NCBI RefSeq assembly: GCF_009876115.1
Contig: NZ_WWSY01000002.1
Location: 1-64,000, forward strand
Direction of reading: 5' to 3'
Source of the DNA: Collinsella aerofaciens
GTDB lineage: Bacteria; Actinomycetota; Coriobacteriia; Coriobacteriales; Coriobacteriaceae
Length of the DNA stretch: 64,000 nucleotides
Of this stretch, positions 16,272-24,532 are shown one piece after another. Every line of letters starts with the position of its first letter. The stretch's first letter is position 1. The notes beneath the pieces are model-generated. The model saw only the letters and a program-made list of their open reading frames with translations. It searched no databases and was not told the origin of the DNA. Position numbers and translations under genes: made by a program.

Positions 16272-16985
16272 TTAGCCTCCGAGGTAGGCTTTGCGGACGT
16301 TATCGTCGTGCAGGAGCTCTTGGCCGGTGCCGGTCATGGTAATCTTGCCGGTCTCGAGCACGTAGCCGCGTGTGGCGATGGAAAGAGCCATCTGTGCGTT
16401 TTGCTCGACCAGAAGCACCGTGGTGCCGGCCTTATGCAGATCCTCGACAATCTGGAAGATCTGCTCAATCAGAATCGGCGCCAGGCCCATGGAAGGCTCG
16501 TCGAGCATGAGCAGCTTGGGGTTACTCATAAGGGCGCGGCCCATAACGAGCATCTGCTGCTCGCCGCCCGAAAGGGTGCCGGCGACCTGGCGACGGCGCT
16601 CCTTCAGGCGCGGGAACTGCTCGTAGACGCGCTCAAGGCCCGGAGCCACCGTGGACTTGGGCTGCGTATAGGCGCCCATCTCCAAGTTCTCCTCAACCGT
16701 CATCTGCAAAAAGGCGCGACGTCCCTCGGGAACCTGAGCCAGTCCCTTACCAACCAGCTTATCAGCGGGCGTATGGGTAATGTCCTCGCCCATAAACTTG
16801 ATGGAGCCGGTCTTGGAGCGCAGCAGGCCCGAGACGGTCTTGAGCGTTGTGGACTTGCCAGCGCCGTTCGCGCCGATCAGAGCCACGATCTCGCCCTCGT
16901 TAACGTTAAAGGAGATGTCCTTGATGGCGTGGATGGCGCCGTACCAGACGTTGATGTTGTAGACGGAAAGCATCGGCTCTGCCAT
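16272..16985 (-). CDS. livF: Branched-chain amino acid ABC transporter ATPase LivF
   Basis: A 237-residue ABC ATPase with Walker A GANGAGKS (38-45), signature LSGGEQQM, Walker B LLMLDEP followed by SMGLAP, and a switch His. The SMGLAP pattern and size are those of LivF. It pairs with LivG to power uptake of leucine, isoleucine and valine (or related amides) through LivH/LivM. Its ATG follows the livG stop directly, with AAGGGGGAG upstream, and it is the last gene of livJ-H-M-G-F. Confidence 0.95.
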   Translation of the reverse strand: MAEPMLSVYNINVWYGAIHAIKDISFNVNEGEIVALIGANGAGKSTTLKTVSGLLRSKTGSIKFMGEDITHTPADKLVGKGLAQVPEGRRAFLQMTVEENLEMGAYTQPKSTVAPGLERVYEQFPRLKERRRQVAGTLSGGEQQMLVMGRALMSNPKLLMLDEPSMGLAPILIEQIFQIVEDLHKAGTTVLLVEQNAQMALSIATRGYVLETGKITMTGTGQELLHDDNVRKAYLGG

Positions 16986-17846
16986 TTAGTTCTCCCCCTT
17001 ATCCTGCTTGCCCAGATATGCCTCGATAACGGCGTCGTTGTTCTGGATCTCCTCGGCCGTGCCCTTGGCGATGACCTTACCAAAGTTGAGCACGCAGATG
17101 CCCTCGCAGATGTTCATAACGAGCGACATATCATGCTCGATAAGCATGATGGCGATACCAAAGGTGTCGCGAATCTTAACGATGTTCTCCATGAGCTCCG
17201 CGGTCTCGGACGGGTTCATGCCGGCGGCAGGCTCGTCGAGCAGCAGCAGCTTGGGGTTGGTGGCAAGAGCGCGAACAATCTCCAGACGACGCTGAGCGCC
17301 GTAAGGCAGCGAGCCGGCCTGCTCATTTGCCAGGTGCTCCATATCAAAGATGGACAGCAGCTCCATGGCGCGCTCGTGAGCAGCCTTCTCGTGCTTCCAA
17401 TACGTCGGCAGACGCAGCACGCCCTCAAAACCGGAGTAGCGCTCCTGGTTGTGCAGACCGACCTTGACGTTGTCCTCCACCGTCATGGTGTTGAACAGGC
17501 GAATGTTCTGGAAGGTACGGGCAATACCCATGCGGTTGACCTGATAGACCGACTTGCCCGAGGTGTCCTCACCGTCGAGCAGGATGGTGCCGTGCGTGGG
17601 CTGGTACACCTTGGTGAGCAGGTTGAAGACCGTGGTCTTACCGGCACCGTTGGGTCCGATCAGACCAGCGATCTCAGTCTTGCCGATGGTTAGGCTAAAG
17701 TCGTCGACTGCCTTAAGGCCGCCGAATTCAATGCCCAGGTGGATGCACTCGAGCGCCGGACGCTCGCCCAGGTCGCGGTCGGGAACGATGGCGCCAGAAG
17801 GATACGGGACCATCTTGCCCTTGTTGAACTCAAATTTACTGGGCAT
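16986..17846 (-). CDS. livG: Branched-chain amino acid ABC transporter ATPase LivG
   Basis: A 286-residue ABC ATPase with Walker A GPNGAGKT (64-71), signature LPYGAQRRLEI, Walker B LLLLDEPAAGMNP and the LivG-type C-terminus (VIEAYLG). The N-terminus carries about 30 extra residues before the first strand. The ATG at 17846 has AAGGAGGT eight bases upstream and overlaps the livM end by 11 bases; an earlier in-frame ATG at 17873 is less likely. Confidence 0.95.
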   Translation of the reverse strand: MPSKFEFNKGKMVPYPSGAIVPDRDLGERPALECIHLGIEFGGLKAVDDFSLTIGKTEIAGLIGPNGAGKTTVFNLLTKVYQPTHGTILLDGEDTSGKSVYQVNRMGIARTFQNIRLFNTMTVEDNVKVGLHNQERYSGFEGVLRLPTYWKHEKAAHERAMELLSIFDMEHLANEQAGSLPYGAQRRLEIVRALATNPKLLLLDEPAAGMNPSETAELMENIVKIRDTFGIAIMLIEHDMSLVMNICEGICVLNFGKVIAKGTAEEIQNNDAVIEAYLGKQDKGEN

Positions 17847-18924
17847 CGGCTGCCACCTCCTTCTTGGGAGCAAAGCGATCCTTAATGCGTGCGAAGAACG
17901 CCTTGAGCTGCGGGTTATTGGTAAAGATCATGACCAGAATCAGCACGATGGCGTAGATGAGCATGCGGTAGTCCGAGAACTGACGGAGCAGCTCGGGCAG
18001 CACGGTAAGCAGCGCTGCAGCGATGACGGAGCCGCGCATATTGCCCAGACCGCCAAGGACCACGAACACCAGGATGAGGATGGACGTGTTGAAGTCGAAC
18101 TTGGTGGCGGAGAGCTGCGAGAAGTTACCGCCGAAGAGGGCTCCGGCAGCACCGGCGAGGGCAGCGGAAACCACGAAGGCGATCATGCGGTACTGGATGA
18201 CGGAGATGCCCACGGACTCAGCAGCGATCTTATTGTCGCGCACGGCCATGATGGCACGGCCGGTACGGCTGCGAACCAGGTTGAGCACGATCACGAGTGC
18301 GACCATGACCAGGATGGCACCGGCGAGGAAGGTCGAATACGTCGACACGCCCGAGGCGCCCTGGGCGCCCTTGATGATGGCGGTGCCGTCCTCGAGCAGG
18401 TGCAGGTCGTCAATCGTGGAGTTACCCGTGATGTTAAAGATCACATGCAGGCCGCGGGAGTCGACGCCCACGATAAGGCAGGTGACGATCTCTTTGATGA
18501 TCTCGCCAAAGGCCAGGGTCACGATGGCCAGATAGTCGCCGCTCAGGCGCAGGACCGGGATACCGATCAAGAAGCCCAAGATGGCAGCGGCGATAGCGCC
18601 GACCACAATGCTGATGATCAGACGTATCGGATCGGACGGAACTGCACTCTCCAGCGCGACGGCGGTGACGATGCCCGTATAGGCGCCGACGCTCATAAAG
18701 CCTGCGTGGCCCAGCGACAAGTCGCCCGCGATACCAACTACGAGGTTGAGCGAGATGGCCATAACAATGTAGGCCGTGATGGGAACCAGCTGACCGGCGA
18801 TCATGCGCGGAATCATGTGGTTAGACTGCATAAAGAACACGATGGCGAACGCCACAAGGCACATGGCGTACGTGACAAAGTCGTGACGCGTCTGCTTGTC
18901 TTTAAGAAACTTCATAACGCTCAC
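17836..18924 (-). CDS. livM: Branched-chain amino acid ABC transporter permease LivM
   Basis: A 362-residue permease with about nine hydrophobic segments. The family landmarks are LNLVVGIAGDLSLGHAGFM near residue 60 and GRAIMAVRDNKIAAESVGI, the cytoplasmic loop that meets the ATPases. It forms the membrane channel with LivH. It starts one base after the livH stop and overlaps livG, so translation is coupled. The C-terminal tail is charged and cytoplasmic. Confidence 0.95.
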   Translation of the reverse strand: MSVMKFLKDKQTRHDFVTYAMCLVAFAIVFFMQSNHMIPRMIAGQLVPITAYIVMAISLNLVVGIAGDLSLGHAGFMSVGAYTGIVTAVALESAVPSDPIRLIISIVVGAIAAAILGFLIGIPVLRLSGDYLAIVTLAFGEIIKEIVTCLIVGVDSRGLHVIFNITGNSTIDDLHLLEDGTAIIKGAQGASGVSTYSTFLAGAILVMVALVIVLNLVRSRTGRAIMAVRDNKIAAESVGISVIQYRMIAFVVSAALAGAAGALFGGNFSQLSATKFDFNTSILILVFVVLGGLGNMRGSVIAAALLTVLPELLRQFSDYRMLIYAIVLILVMIFTNNPQLKAFFARIKDRFAPKKEVAADAQ

Positions 18925-19806
18925 CTACACCTTCTCGGGGACGTACTTGCCCAAGAGGCCGGCAGGCTTGACGAGCAGGACGATGATCAGAACACCAAAG
19001 ACGATGGAGTTGGCAAGGCTCGTGGAAATGTAAGCCTGCGCCATCGCCTCGATGATACCGATGAGAATGCCACCGACAAAAGCGCCGGGGATGGAGCCGA
19101 TGCCACCGAAGACTGCGGCGTCGAAGGCCTTGATGCCAGGCATGGCACCCGTCGTGGGTTGCAGCACCGGCGAGTAGGAGCACAGCAGCACGCCGGCGAT
19201 GGCGGCAAGGGCAGAGCCGATGGCAAACGTCATCGAGATGGTGCGGTTGACGTTGATGCCCATGAGCTGAGCGGCGGCCTTGTCCTCGGACACGGCGCGC
19301 ATGGCTTTGCCCATCTTGGTCTTTCCTGTAAAGAACATCAGGCCGGCCATGATAACCAGGCAGGCGACGATGGTGACGAGCGAGACGGCGCTTACGTTGA
19401 ACTTGGCCAAGAACTCCGGCACCTGGAAGGTGACGAGCGAAGTGAAGTTCTTGGGCGTGGCGCCCCACAGAAGCTGCGCGGCGTTCTGCAGGAAGTAAGA
19501 CACGCCGATAGCCGTGATCAGAACGGCCAGCGGGCCTGCTTGGCGCAGCGGCTTATAGGCCAGACCCTCAATGAGAACACCGAGAACCGTGCAGGCCACG
19601 CAAGAGAGAACTACAGATGCCCAGCCCGGGAGGCCGAGATACGACGTGGCGCAGAACGAGACATAGGCACCGACCATGATGACATCGCCGTGAGCGAAGT
19701 TCAGCATCTTGGCGATACCGTAGACCATGGTGTAGCCCAACGCGATGATGGCGTAGACGCTGCCCATGGACAGGCCGTTGACCAGGTATTGGATAAAGAC
19801 CGTCAT
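18925..19806 (-). CDS. livH: Branched-chain amino acid ABC transporter permease LivH
   Basis: A 293-residue permease with eight or so membrane segments. QYLVNGLSMGSVYAIIALGYTMVYG and MLNFAHGDVIMVG are the LivH N-terminal signature, and KAMRAVSEDKAAAQLMGINV is the ATPase-facing loop. The ATG at 19806 has AAAGGGGG upstream. A longer in-frame start would run across the hairpin region and add 31 unconserved residues. Confidence 0.95.
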   Translation of the reverse strand: MTVFIQYLVNGLSMGSVYAIIALGYTMVYGIAKMLNFAHGDVIMVGAYVSFCATSYLGLPGWASVVLSCVACTVLGVLIEGLAYKPLRQAGPLAVLITAIGVSYFLQNAAQLLWGATPKNFTSLVTFQVPEFLAKFNVSAVSLVTIVACLVIMAGLMFFTGKTKMGKAMRAVSEDKAAAQLMGINVNRTISMTFAIGSALAAIAGVLLCSYSPVLQPTTGAMPGIKAFDAAVFGGIGSIPGAFVGGILIGIIEAMAQAYISTSLANSIVFGVLIIVLLVKPAGLLGKYVPEKV

Positions 19807-19882
19807 GTTCCACATCCCCCTTTCGAATAGGTTTCCAGTTGATGTATGAAACAGGGACGTTACATCGTCCCTAGATACCAAG

Positions 19883-19914
19883 CAAGCAGGGAAGGCCAAA
19901 ACCTCCCCTGCTTG
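19883..19914. promoter_or_regulatory. Hairpin between livJ and livH
   Basis: CAAGCAGGG and CCCTGCTTG arms (with an inner AGG / CCT) form a strong stem just after the livJ stop. It has no T run. Such hairpins often protect the abundant binding-protein message while letting a fraction of transcripts continue into the permease genes; that role is inferred. Confidence 0.6.
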
Positions 19915-19945
19915 GGATCAAAACCGCTCTATGTAAGGCGGCCAA

Positions 19946-21133
19946 TTAGGCCTGTACGTACTTGCCGTCGGTGATGACGTACGCCGTGGGCTCCTTCTGG
20001 ACCTGGCCCTTGTCGTTCCAGGAGAGCTTGCCAGTCAGACCGTCAACAGTAATGTTGCGCATAGCCTCGGGAAGTTTCTCGGCAACCTCGGTGGGGTCGG
20101 CGTCGACACCCAGGCCGGCCTCCTTGAGAGCCTCGACCACCGCATGCACGCCGTCGTAGGCGTCGGCGGCAAACTGGTCGGGGGTATCGCCGTACTTATC
20201 TTTGTAAGCGTTGACGAAGTCGGCGTTCTTCTCGTCGTCGGCTGAGAACGGGGTCATGAGCAGCAGACCCTCGGCAAGAGAGGTGTCGAAGCCCTCAACG
20301 CCCAGGATGCCGTCCATGCCATCGCAGCCCATCATCTTGACATCGTAGCCCATGTCCTTGGCGTTCTTGAGCAGGACGGACGCCGGCGTGTAGTAGATCG
20401 GCGCGAAGATCATGGTGGCGCCGGCCTGCTTGGCCTTGGTCAGCTGGTTGGTAAAGCTCGTGGCGGAGTCGTCCTTAAAGGTCTCCTCGTCAACAATCTC
20501 GAGCTTAGACTCAGCGGCCTGGGCCTTAAAGGAATCTGCGATGCCCGAAGAATAGGCGTCGCCGGAGTTATAGAAGAGCACGAACTTCTCGTCCGCATAC
20601 TTCTGCGCCAGGAACTTGGCAGCGTTGACACCCTGGTTGGGGTCGGTGAAGCAAACCTGGAAGACGCAATCCTTGCCCTTGGTAACGTCCTCGGAGGACG
20701 CGGACGGGGTGATCATGAACGTCTTGGGGTCGTTACCGCACTCTGCGGCAACGGCAACCGACGCACCCGTGGTGGTCGGACCGACGAGGGCCTGCATGCC
20801 CCAGTCGAGCAGGGTGTTGAAGGCGTTGACGGCCTTCTCGCCGTCAGCCTGGTCGTCCTCGGCCTTGCTGACAAGCGGCAGCTCCTTGGTCGAGAAATCC
20901 TTGCAGCCAAGCTCGACAGCCTGTGTAACGGACTTGCCGTAGGACGCGTTGGCGCCGGTCAGCGGGCCGATGGTGCCGATCTTAAACGAAGCGTCGCCCG
21001 ACGCGGAACCGCTGTCGCCGCCGTTGGAGGAGCAGCCAGCTAGAATGGACATCGCCCCCAGACCTGCTGCGCTCGCGATAACGCTCCTGCGATTCATAAC
21101 AGGGTTCAATGACTTACCGGTGAGGCTCGACAT
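19946..21133 (-). CDS. livJ: Branched-chain amino acid ABC transporter binding lipoprotein LivJ
   Basis: A 395-residue periplasmic-type binding protein anchored as a lipoprotein. The N-terminus has a twin-Arg-containing segment (NRRSVIASAAGLGAMS) and lipobox LAGC, followed by a Ser/Gly linker. The mature part has the Peripla_BP_6 pattern: IGTIGPLTGANASYG, VGPTTTGASVA, FYNSGDAYSSG and TVDGLTGKLSWNDKGQV. It delivers branched-chain amino acids or similar ligands to LivHM. AGGAG precedes the ATG. The upstream region 21134-21402 has two leader hairpins (TCGGGT / ACCCGA and CGCCG / CGGCG), possible promoter elements (TTGAAA) and no gene. Confidence 0.95.
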   Translation of the reverse strand: MSSLTGKSLNPVMNRRSVIASAAGLGAMSILAGCSSNGGDSGSASGDASFKIGTIGPLTGANASYGKSVTQAVELGCKDFSTKELPLVSKAEDDQADGEKAVNAFNTLLDWGMQALVGPTTTGASVAVAAECGNDPKTFMITPSASSEDVTKGKDCVFQVCFTDPNQGVNAAKFLAQKYADEKFVLFYNSGDAYSSGIADSFKAQAAESKLEIVDEETFKDDSATSFTNQLTKAKQAGATMIFAPIYYTPASVLLKNAKDMGYDVKMMGCDGMDGILGVEGFDTSLAEGLLLMTPFSADDEKNADFVNAYKDKYGDTPDQFAADAYDGVHAVVEALKEAGLGVDADPTEVAEKLPEAMRNITVDGLTGKLSWNDKGQVQKEPTAYVITDGKYVQA

Positions 21134-21402
21134 GCGGCTCTCCTCTCAAATCTCGTCGGGTTTCGGTTACCCGACAGGCCATCCTTCGCCGTGTTCGGCG
21201 TTCGCAAAATACTAGACGCTTTAGTTAAGGAAAGTGGCGATTATTTCAACTTTTCTTTTGATTTGTTCATTTATCCATAATCATGCGTATTTCTGTCGGT
21301 TTATGCAGTTTAGCCACTTTATTGTGTGAAAGTAATGTTTCCGTTCTGTTACAGGCGTCCCCGCCCTGAATAAAACGGCCCCACCGGTCTCGTTATATGC
21401 AC

Positions 21403-21746
21403 TTAGGCGGCGATGTACTTGCCGTCCTGAATCACATAGGCCGTAGCGGGCTTTTCGACTTGGCCCTCATCGTTCCACGTCAGCTCGCCCGTCAGGCCCT
21501 CGATCTTGATCTTGCGCATGGCCTTGGTGAGCTGGTTGGTAAAGCTCGTGGAAGAATCGTCCTTAAAGGTCTCGGTATCAACGATATCAAGCTTGGACGC
21601 CTTGGCCTGCTCGGCAAAGGCGTCGGCAACGCCCGAGCTGTACGTATCGCCGGAGTTGTAGAACAGGGCGACCTTGGCGTCCGTATACTTCTCGGCCAAG
21701 AACTTCGCGGCGCTGGTGCCCATGGTGGGGTCGGTGAAGCAAACCT
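21403..21746 (-). pseudogene. Collapsed second livJ copy
   Basis: The minus frame matches LivJ in two blocks joined in frame: VCFTDPTMGTSAAKFLAEKY to SFTNQLTKA, then directly MRKIKIEGLTGELTWNDEG to the C-terminus. Roughly 120 residues between them and everything before VCFTDP are missing relative to the intact LivJ next door. There is no start codon with a ribosome-binding site at the break. It is a decayed paralog, probably from a tandem duplication of livJ followed by deletions. Confidence 0.85.
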
Positions 21747-21880
21747 TATGGTGCAAACGTTGACAGTTTGTTACGGAGTTCCGTTTGTAGCGAGCGTGTT
21801 TCCAATGTTTCCGCAGCGTTTCGGGGGTGGCGTTTTGTGCTGCTCCCGCTGCCAGGCAAGCACGCGCCCGCACTTCACGC

Positions 21881-21886
21881 TAGAAT
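21881..21886 (+). promoter_or_regulatory. Possible -10 box of hom
   Basis: CGCTAGAAT gives a TAGAAT hexamer 54 bases before the hom start. No good -35 box is seen 16-18 bases upstream, so this is tentative. Confidence 0.35.
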
Positions 21887-21940
21887 GCACTCAACCTTTA
21901 AGCGGTTAATCCATCCATAAGATGCACGAAGGAGCTATCT

Positions 21941-23284
21941 ATGAGCGAACCCATGCGCACCGTGAACGTCGGTCTGATCGGTCTGGGAACCGTCGGCGGC
22001 GGCGTGGCCCGTCTGATCAAGAGCCACCACGATGAGTACCTGGCAGCCTACGGCATCGACCTTAAGCTGACCCGCGCCTGCGCGCTTGCTTGGGAGCAGG
22101 CCGAGGCAGCAGGCATTGAGCGCGAGGCCTTTACGAGTGACTGGCACGATGTCGCAACCGACCCCGCCGTCGACATCGTCGTCGAGCTGATCGGCGGCGA
22201 GCATCCCGCAACCGAGATCTTCACCACTGCCTTTGAGCACGGCAAGCACGTCGTCTCTGCCAACAAGGCCCTGCTGGGCCGTCACGTCGAGACGCTTGCC
22301 GAGAAGGCGCGCGCGTGCGGCGTGCAGATTAAGTGCGAGGCCAGCTGCGGCGGCGGCATCCCCATCGTGAGCACGCTTGAGCACGACCTGGTAGGCAACA
22401 AGATCCTGACCATCGCCGGCATCCTCAACGGCACCACCAACTACATCCTGTCGCGCATGGACGCCGAGGGCGCCGATTACGCCGACGTACTTGCCGACGC
22501 ACAGGCAAAGGGCTATGCCGAGGCCGACCCGTCCGCCGACGTCGACGGCTTCGATGCCGCCAGCAAGACAGCCATCCTCGCCTCCATCGGCTTTGGCACC
22601 CGCGTTACCACCGACGATGTGTACCAGCAGGGCATCCGCACCATCGGTGCCGAGGATATCGCCCAGGCCCGCGAGCTCGGCTACACCATCAAGCTGCTGG
22701 GCATCGCCCGCAACACCAACGCCGGCGTCGACGTTCGCGTGCATCCCACGCTCATCCCGGCAGACCATATGCTCGCCAAGGTCAACGGCGCCATGAACGC
22801 CGTCTACGTGGTAGGCGACGCCGTGGGCGAGACCATGTTCTACGGTGCCGGCGCAGGCTCCTTCCCCACCGCGAGCGCCGTCGTGGGCGATATCCTGTCG
22901 CTCTCCGAGCAGATCAGCCGCGGCGTGGCTCCGCTGCCCGAGATTGAGCCCTATGGTCACAACCTCGCCTTTAAGCCCATGGACGAGCTCCAGACTAAGT
23001 ACTATGTGCGCCTGAAGGTCGCCGACCGCGTGGGTGCCCTGTCCGAGACGGTCGACATCTTTGCCAAGCACAACATCTCGATCTCGCTCATCAACCAGGT
23101 CGAGGACGGCAAGTCGGGCGCCAGCGATACTTGCTCGGTCATCTTCCTGACGCACCGCGCGCTCGAGAAGGACGTCCAGGCTGCCACCGCCGAGCTTGCC
23201 AGCGTCGACTGCGTAGCCGAGGTCGCCAACGTCCTGCGCATCGAGGACGTTGAGGCTTGGACCGAAGGCGTCATGGCGAACTAG
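21941..23284 (+). CDS. hom: Homoserine dehydrogenase
   Basis: A 447-residue enzyme that reduces aspartate semialdehyde to homoserine, the branch point to threonine, methionine and isoleucine. GLIGLGTVGGGVARLI near residue 11 is the NAD(P)-binding loop. The catalytic domain has ASCGGGIPIVSTL and GILNGTTNYILSRM. The C-terminus is an ACT domain (RVGALSETVDIFAKHNISI), so feedback control by threonine is likely. AAGGAG stands six bases before the ATG. It is monocistronic, with a strong terminator behind it. Confidence 0.97.
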   Translation: MSEPMRTVNVGLIGLGTVGGGVARLIKSHHDEYLAAYGIDLKLTRACALAWEQAEAAGIEREAFTSDWHDVATDPAVDIVVELIGGEHPATEIFTTAFEHGKHVVSANKALLGRHVETLAEKARACGVQIKCEASCGGGIPIVSTLEHDLVGNKILTIAGILNGTTNYILSRMDAEGADYADVLADAQAKGYAEADPSADVDGFDAASKTAILASIGFGTRVTTDDVYQQGIRTIGAEDIAQARELGYTIKLLGIARNTNAGVDVRVHPTLIPADHMLAKVNGAMNAVYVVGDAVGETMFYGAGAGSFPTASAVVGDILSLSEQISRGVAPLPEIEPYGHNLAFKPMDELQTKYYVRLKVADRVGALSETVDIFAKHNISISLINQVEDGKSGASDTCSVIFLTHRALEKDVQAATAELASVDCVAEVANVLRIEDVEAWTEGVMAN

Positions 23285-23315
23285 CTCAACGCTCGCCTAG
23301 CAATACACGCTTTGA

Positions 23316-23349
23316 GGGCTCCCGTCCGATGCGGGACGGGAGCCCTTTT
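23316..23349 (+). terminator. Terminator after hom
   Basis: GGGCTCCCGTCC-GATGC-GGGACGGGAGCCC is followed by TTTT, 31 bases after the hom stop. Confidence 0.92.
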
Positions 23350-23498
23350 GTCTCCTGCCCTAAGCACAACGGCAGAGCACATTTGCGCGAGCCGCTCATC
23401 GGTAACGCGGGCTACCGTTCACCGATATGCAAACACGGCCGATTCCAGTTACGGCTACGCTGTGCTGCGAATGTCCGCCCGCGATGAGAGGAAATACC

Positions 23499-24248
23499 AT
23501 GTTGCTCGAGGGCAAGAAAGCAATCATCACCGGAGGCACGCGCGGTATCGGCTATGCCATCGCCTGCCGTTTTATCGAGGAAGGCGCCGCCGTCACCGTC
23601 TTTGGCTCGCGTCAGGAGACCGCCGATGCGGCCGTTGAGAAGCTGACAGCCGCCTATCCCGACGCCAAGGTCTGGGGCCGCTCCTGCGACCTCACCTCAC
23701 TCGAAGCCGTGACCGAGGCCTTTACCCAGGCTGCAGCCGACATGGGCGGCTTGGACACGGTCGTCAACAATGCCGGTATCTCCCAGCGTTCACCCCTCTT
23801 GGACTACACGGCCGAGGAGTTCGCAAAGGTCATGGACCTTAACGTCGTCGCCGTCTTTAATGGCCACCAAGCTGCCGCCAAGATCATGACCGAGGCCGGC
23901 CACGGCGGCACCATCACCACCACGAGCTCGATGGTTGCCAAGTACGGCCAGCCCTCTGGCGTCGGCTATCCAACGTCCAAGTTTGCCGTCAACGGCATGG
24001 TCCAGTCGCTCTCGCGCGAGCTCGCCCCCATGGGCATTCGCGTCAATGCCGTAGCACCCGGTGTAACCAAAACCGACATGGTCGCCAACCTGCCTGAAGA
24101 GGTTATTAAGCCCATCGTCGCCACCATTCCGCTGGGTCGCATGGGCGAGCCCGAGGATGTCGCCAACGCCTTTGTTTTCCTGGCGAGCGACATGTCCTCC
24201 TATGTCACGGGCGCCGTGCTCCCCGTCGACGGAGCCGCCCGCTCCTAA
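23499..24248 (+). CDS. Short-chain dehydrogenase, BaiA/FabG-like
   Basis: A 249-residue classical SDR. The coenzyme loop is TGGTRGIGYA (residues ~10-19), with NNAG at ~88, the catalytic Ser in TTSSM, and Tyr/Lys in YPTSK (~153). Several stretches resemble clostridial BaiA 3-alpha-hydroxysteroid dehydrogenases (TGGTRGIG, VFG after strand 2, DLTS, FNG, SGVGYP-SK, APGV-TDM), but FabG-type reductases share many of them. A bile acid or other secondary alcohol substrate is therefore possible, not shown. The ATG at 23499 has GAGAGGAA upstream; an earlier in-frame ATG is rejected. It is a single gene with a terminator behind it. Confidence 0.85.
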   Translation: MLLEGKKAIITGGTRGIGYAIACRFIEEGAAVTVFGSRQETADAAVEKLTAAYPDAKVWGRSCDLTSLEAVTEAFTQAAADMGGLDTVVNNAGISQRSPLLDYTAEEFAKVMDLNVVAVFNGHQAAAKIMTEAGHGGTITTTSSMVAKYGQPSGVGYPTSKFAVNGMVQSLSRELAPMGIRVNAVAPGVTKTDMVANLPEEVIKPIVATIPLGRMGEPEDVANAFVFLASDMSSYVTGAVLPVDGAARS

Positions 24249-24292
24249 GGAGCCACAAGCTTTGGCTTCAAGCTTCAACATAGCTCAACCAA

Positions 24293-24333
24293 AAAGGCGC
24301 GCCGTCTGAATCAACTGCAGACAGCGCGCCTTC
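24293..24333 (+). terminator. Terminator after the SDR gene
   Basis: AAGGCGCGC and GCGCGCCTT arms with inner GTCTG / CAGAC form a long stem followed by TTCTCCTGTT. It may work in both directions. Confidence 0.7.
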
Positions 24334-24347
24334 TCCTGTTATGAAAG

Positions 24348-24517
24348 GGAAACTATGTCCCAGTATTTCGGATCAGAACGGGGCACGGTTTCCCCCAGGA
24401 CCTCCTTGCGGAAACTGCATCCCACTCTGAGCGCCCATTCCGGGACACAGCTTCCCAACGGCCCCCGTTTCGGAAACCACATCCCGTTCCGAGCCTTCAA
24501 AGCGGGACGCGGCTTCC
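24348..24517. repeat. Three-unit array of alternating inverted 14-mers, 62-nt period
   Basis: Six 14-base motifs alternate in orientation. GGAAAC-N4-TCCC occurs at 24348, 24410 and 24472 (exactly 62 apart). Its reverse-complement form GGG-N6-TTCC occurs at 24380, 24442 and 24504 (also 62 apart). Each pair frames an 18-base loop and pairs are separated by 16 bases; loops and spacers differ in sequence. The same 14-mer edges the hairpin at 3869-3960. It lies between the SDR terminator and the 3' end of the antiporter gene and has no coding potential. Confidence 0.8.
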
Positions 24518-24532
24518 CCGAGAAAGTATCGA

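Noticed and set aside
15984..17693. A 569-codon plus-strand frame.
   Set aside because: Only its first ~85 codons carry meaning (the IS110 fragment); the rest is antisense to livF and livG.
17554..19830. A long plus-strand frame opposite livG, livM and livH.
   Set aside because: It is low-complexity His/Asp/Gly-rich sequence produced by antisense reading of GC-rich genes.
11751..24248. A bile acid gene cluster linking the BASS transporter and the BaiA-like SDR.
   Set aside because: The two genes are 11 kb apart with unrelated operons between them; a functional link is not supported by context.
24348..24517. CRISPR array.
   Set aside because: The repeats are only 14 bases, alternate in orientation and are imperfect, and no cas genes are nearby.
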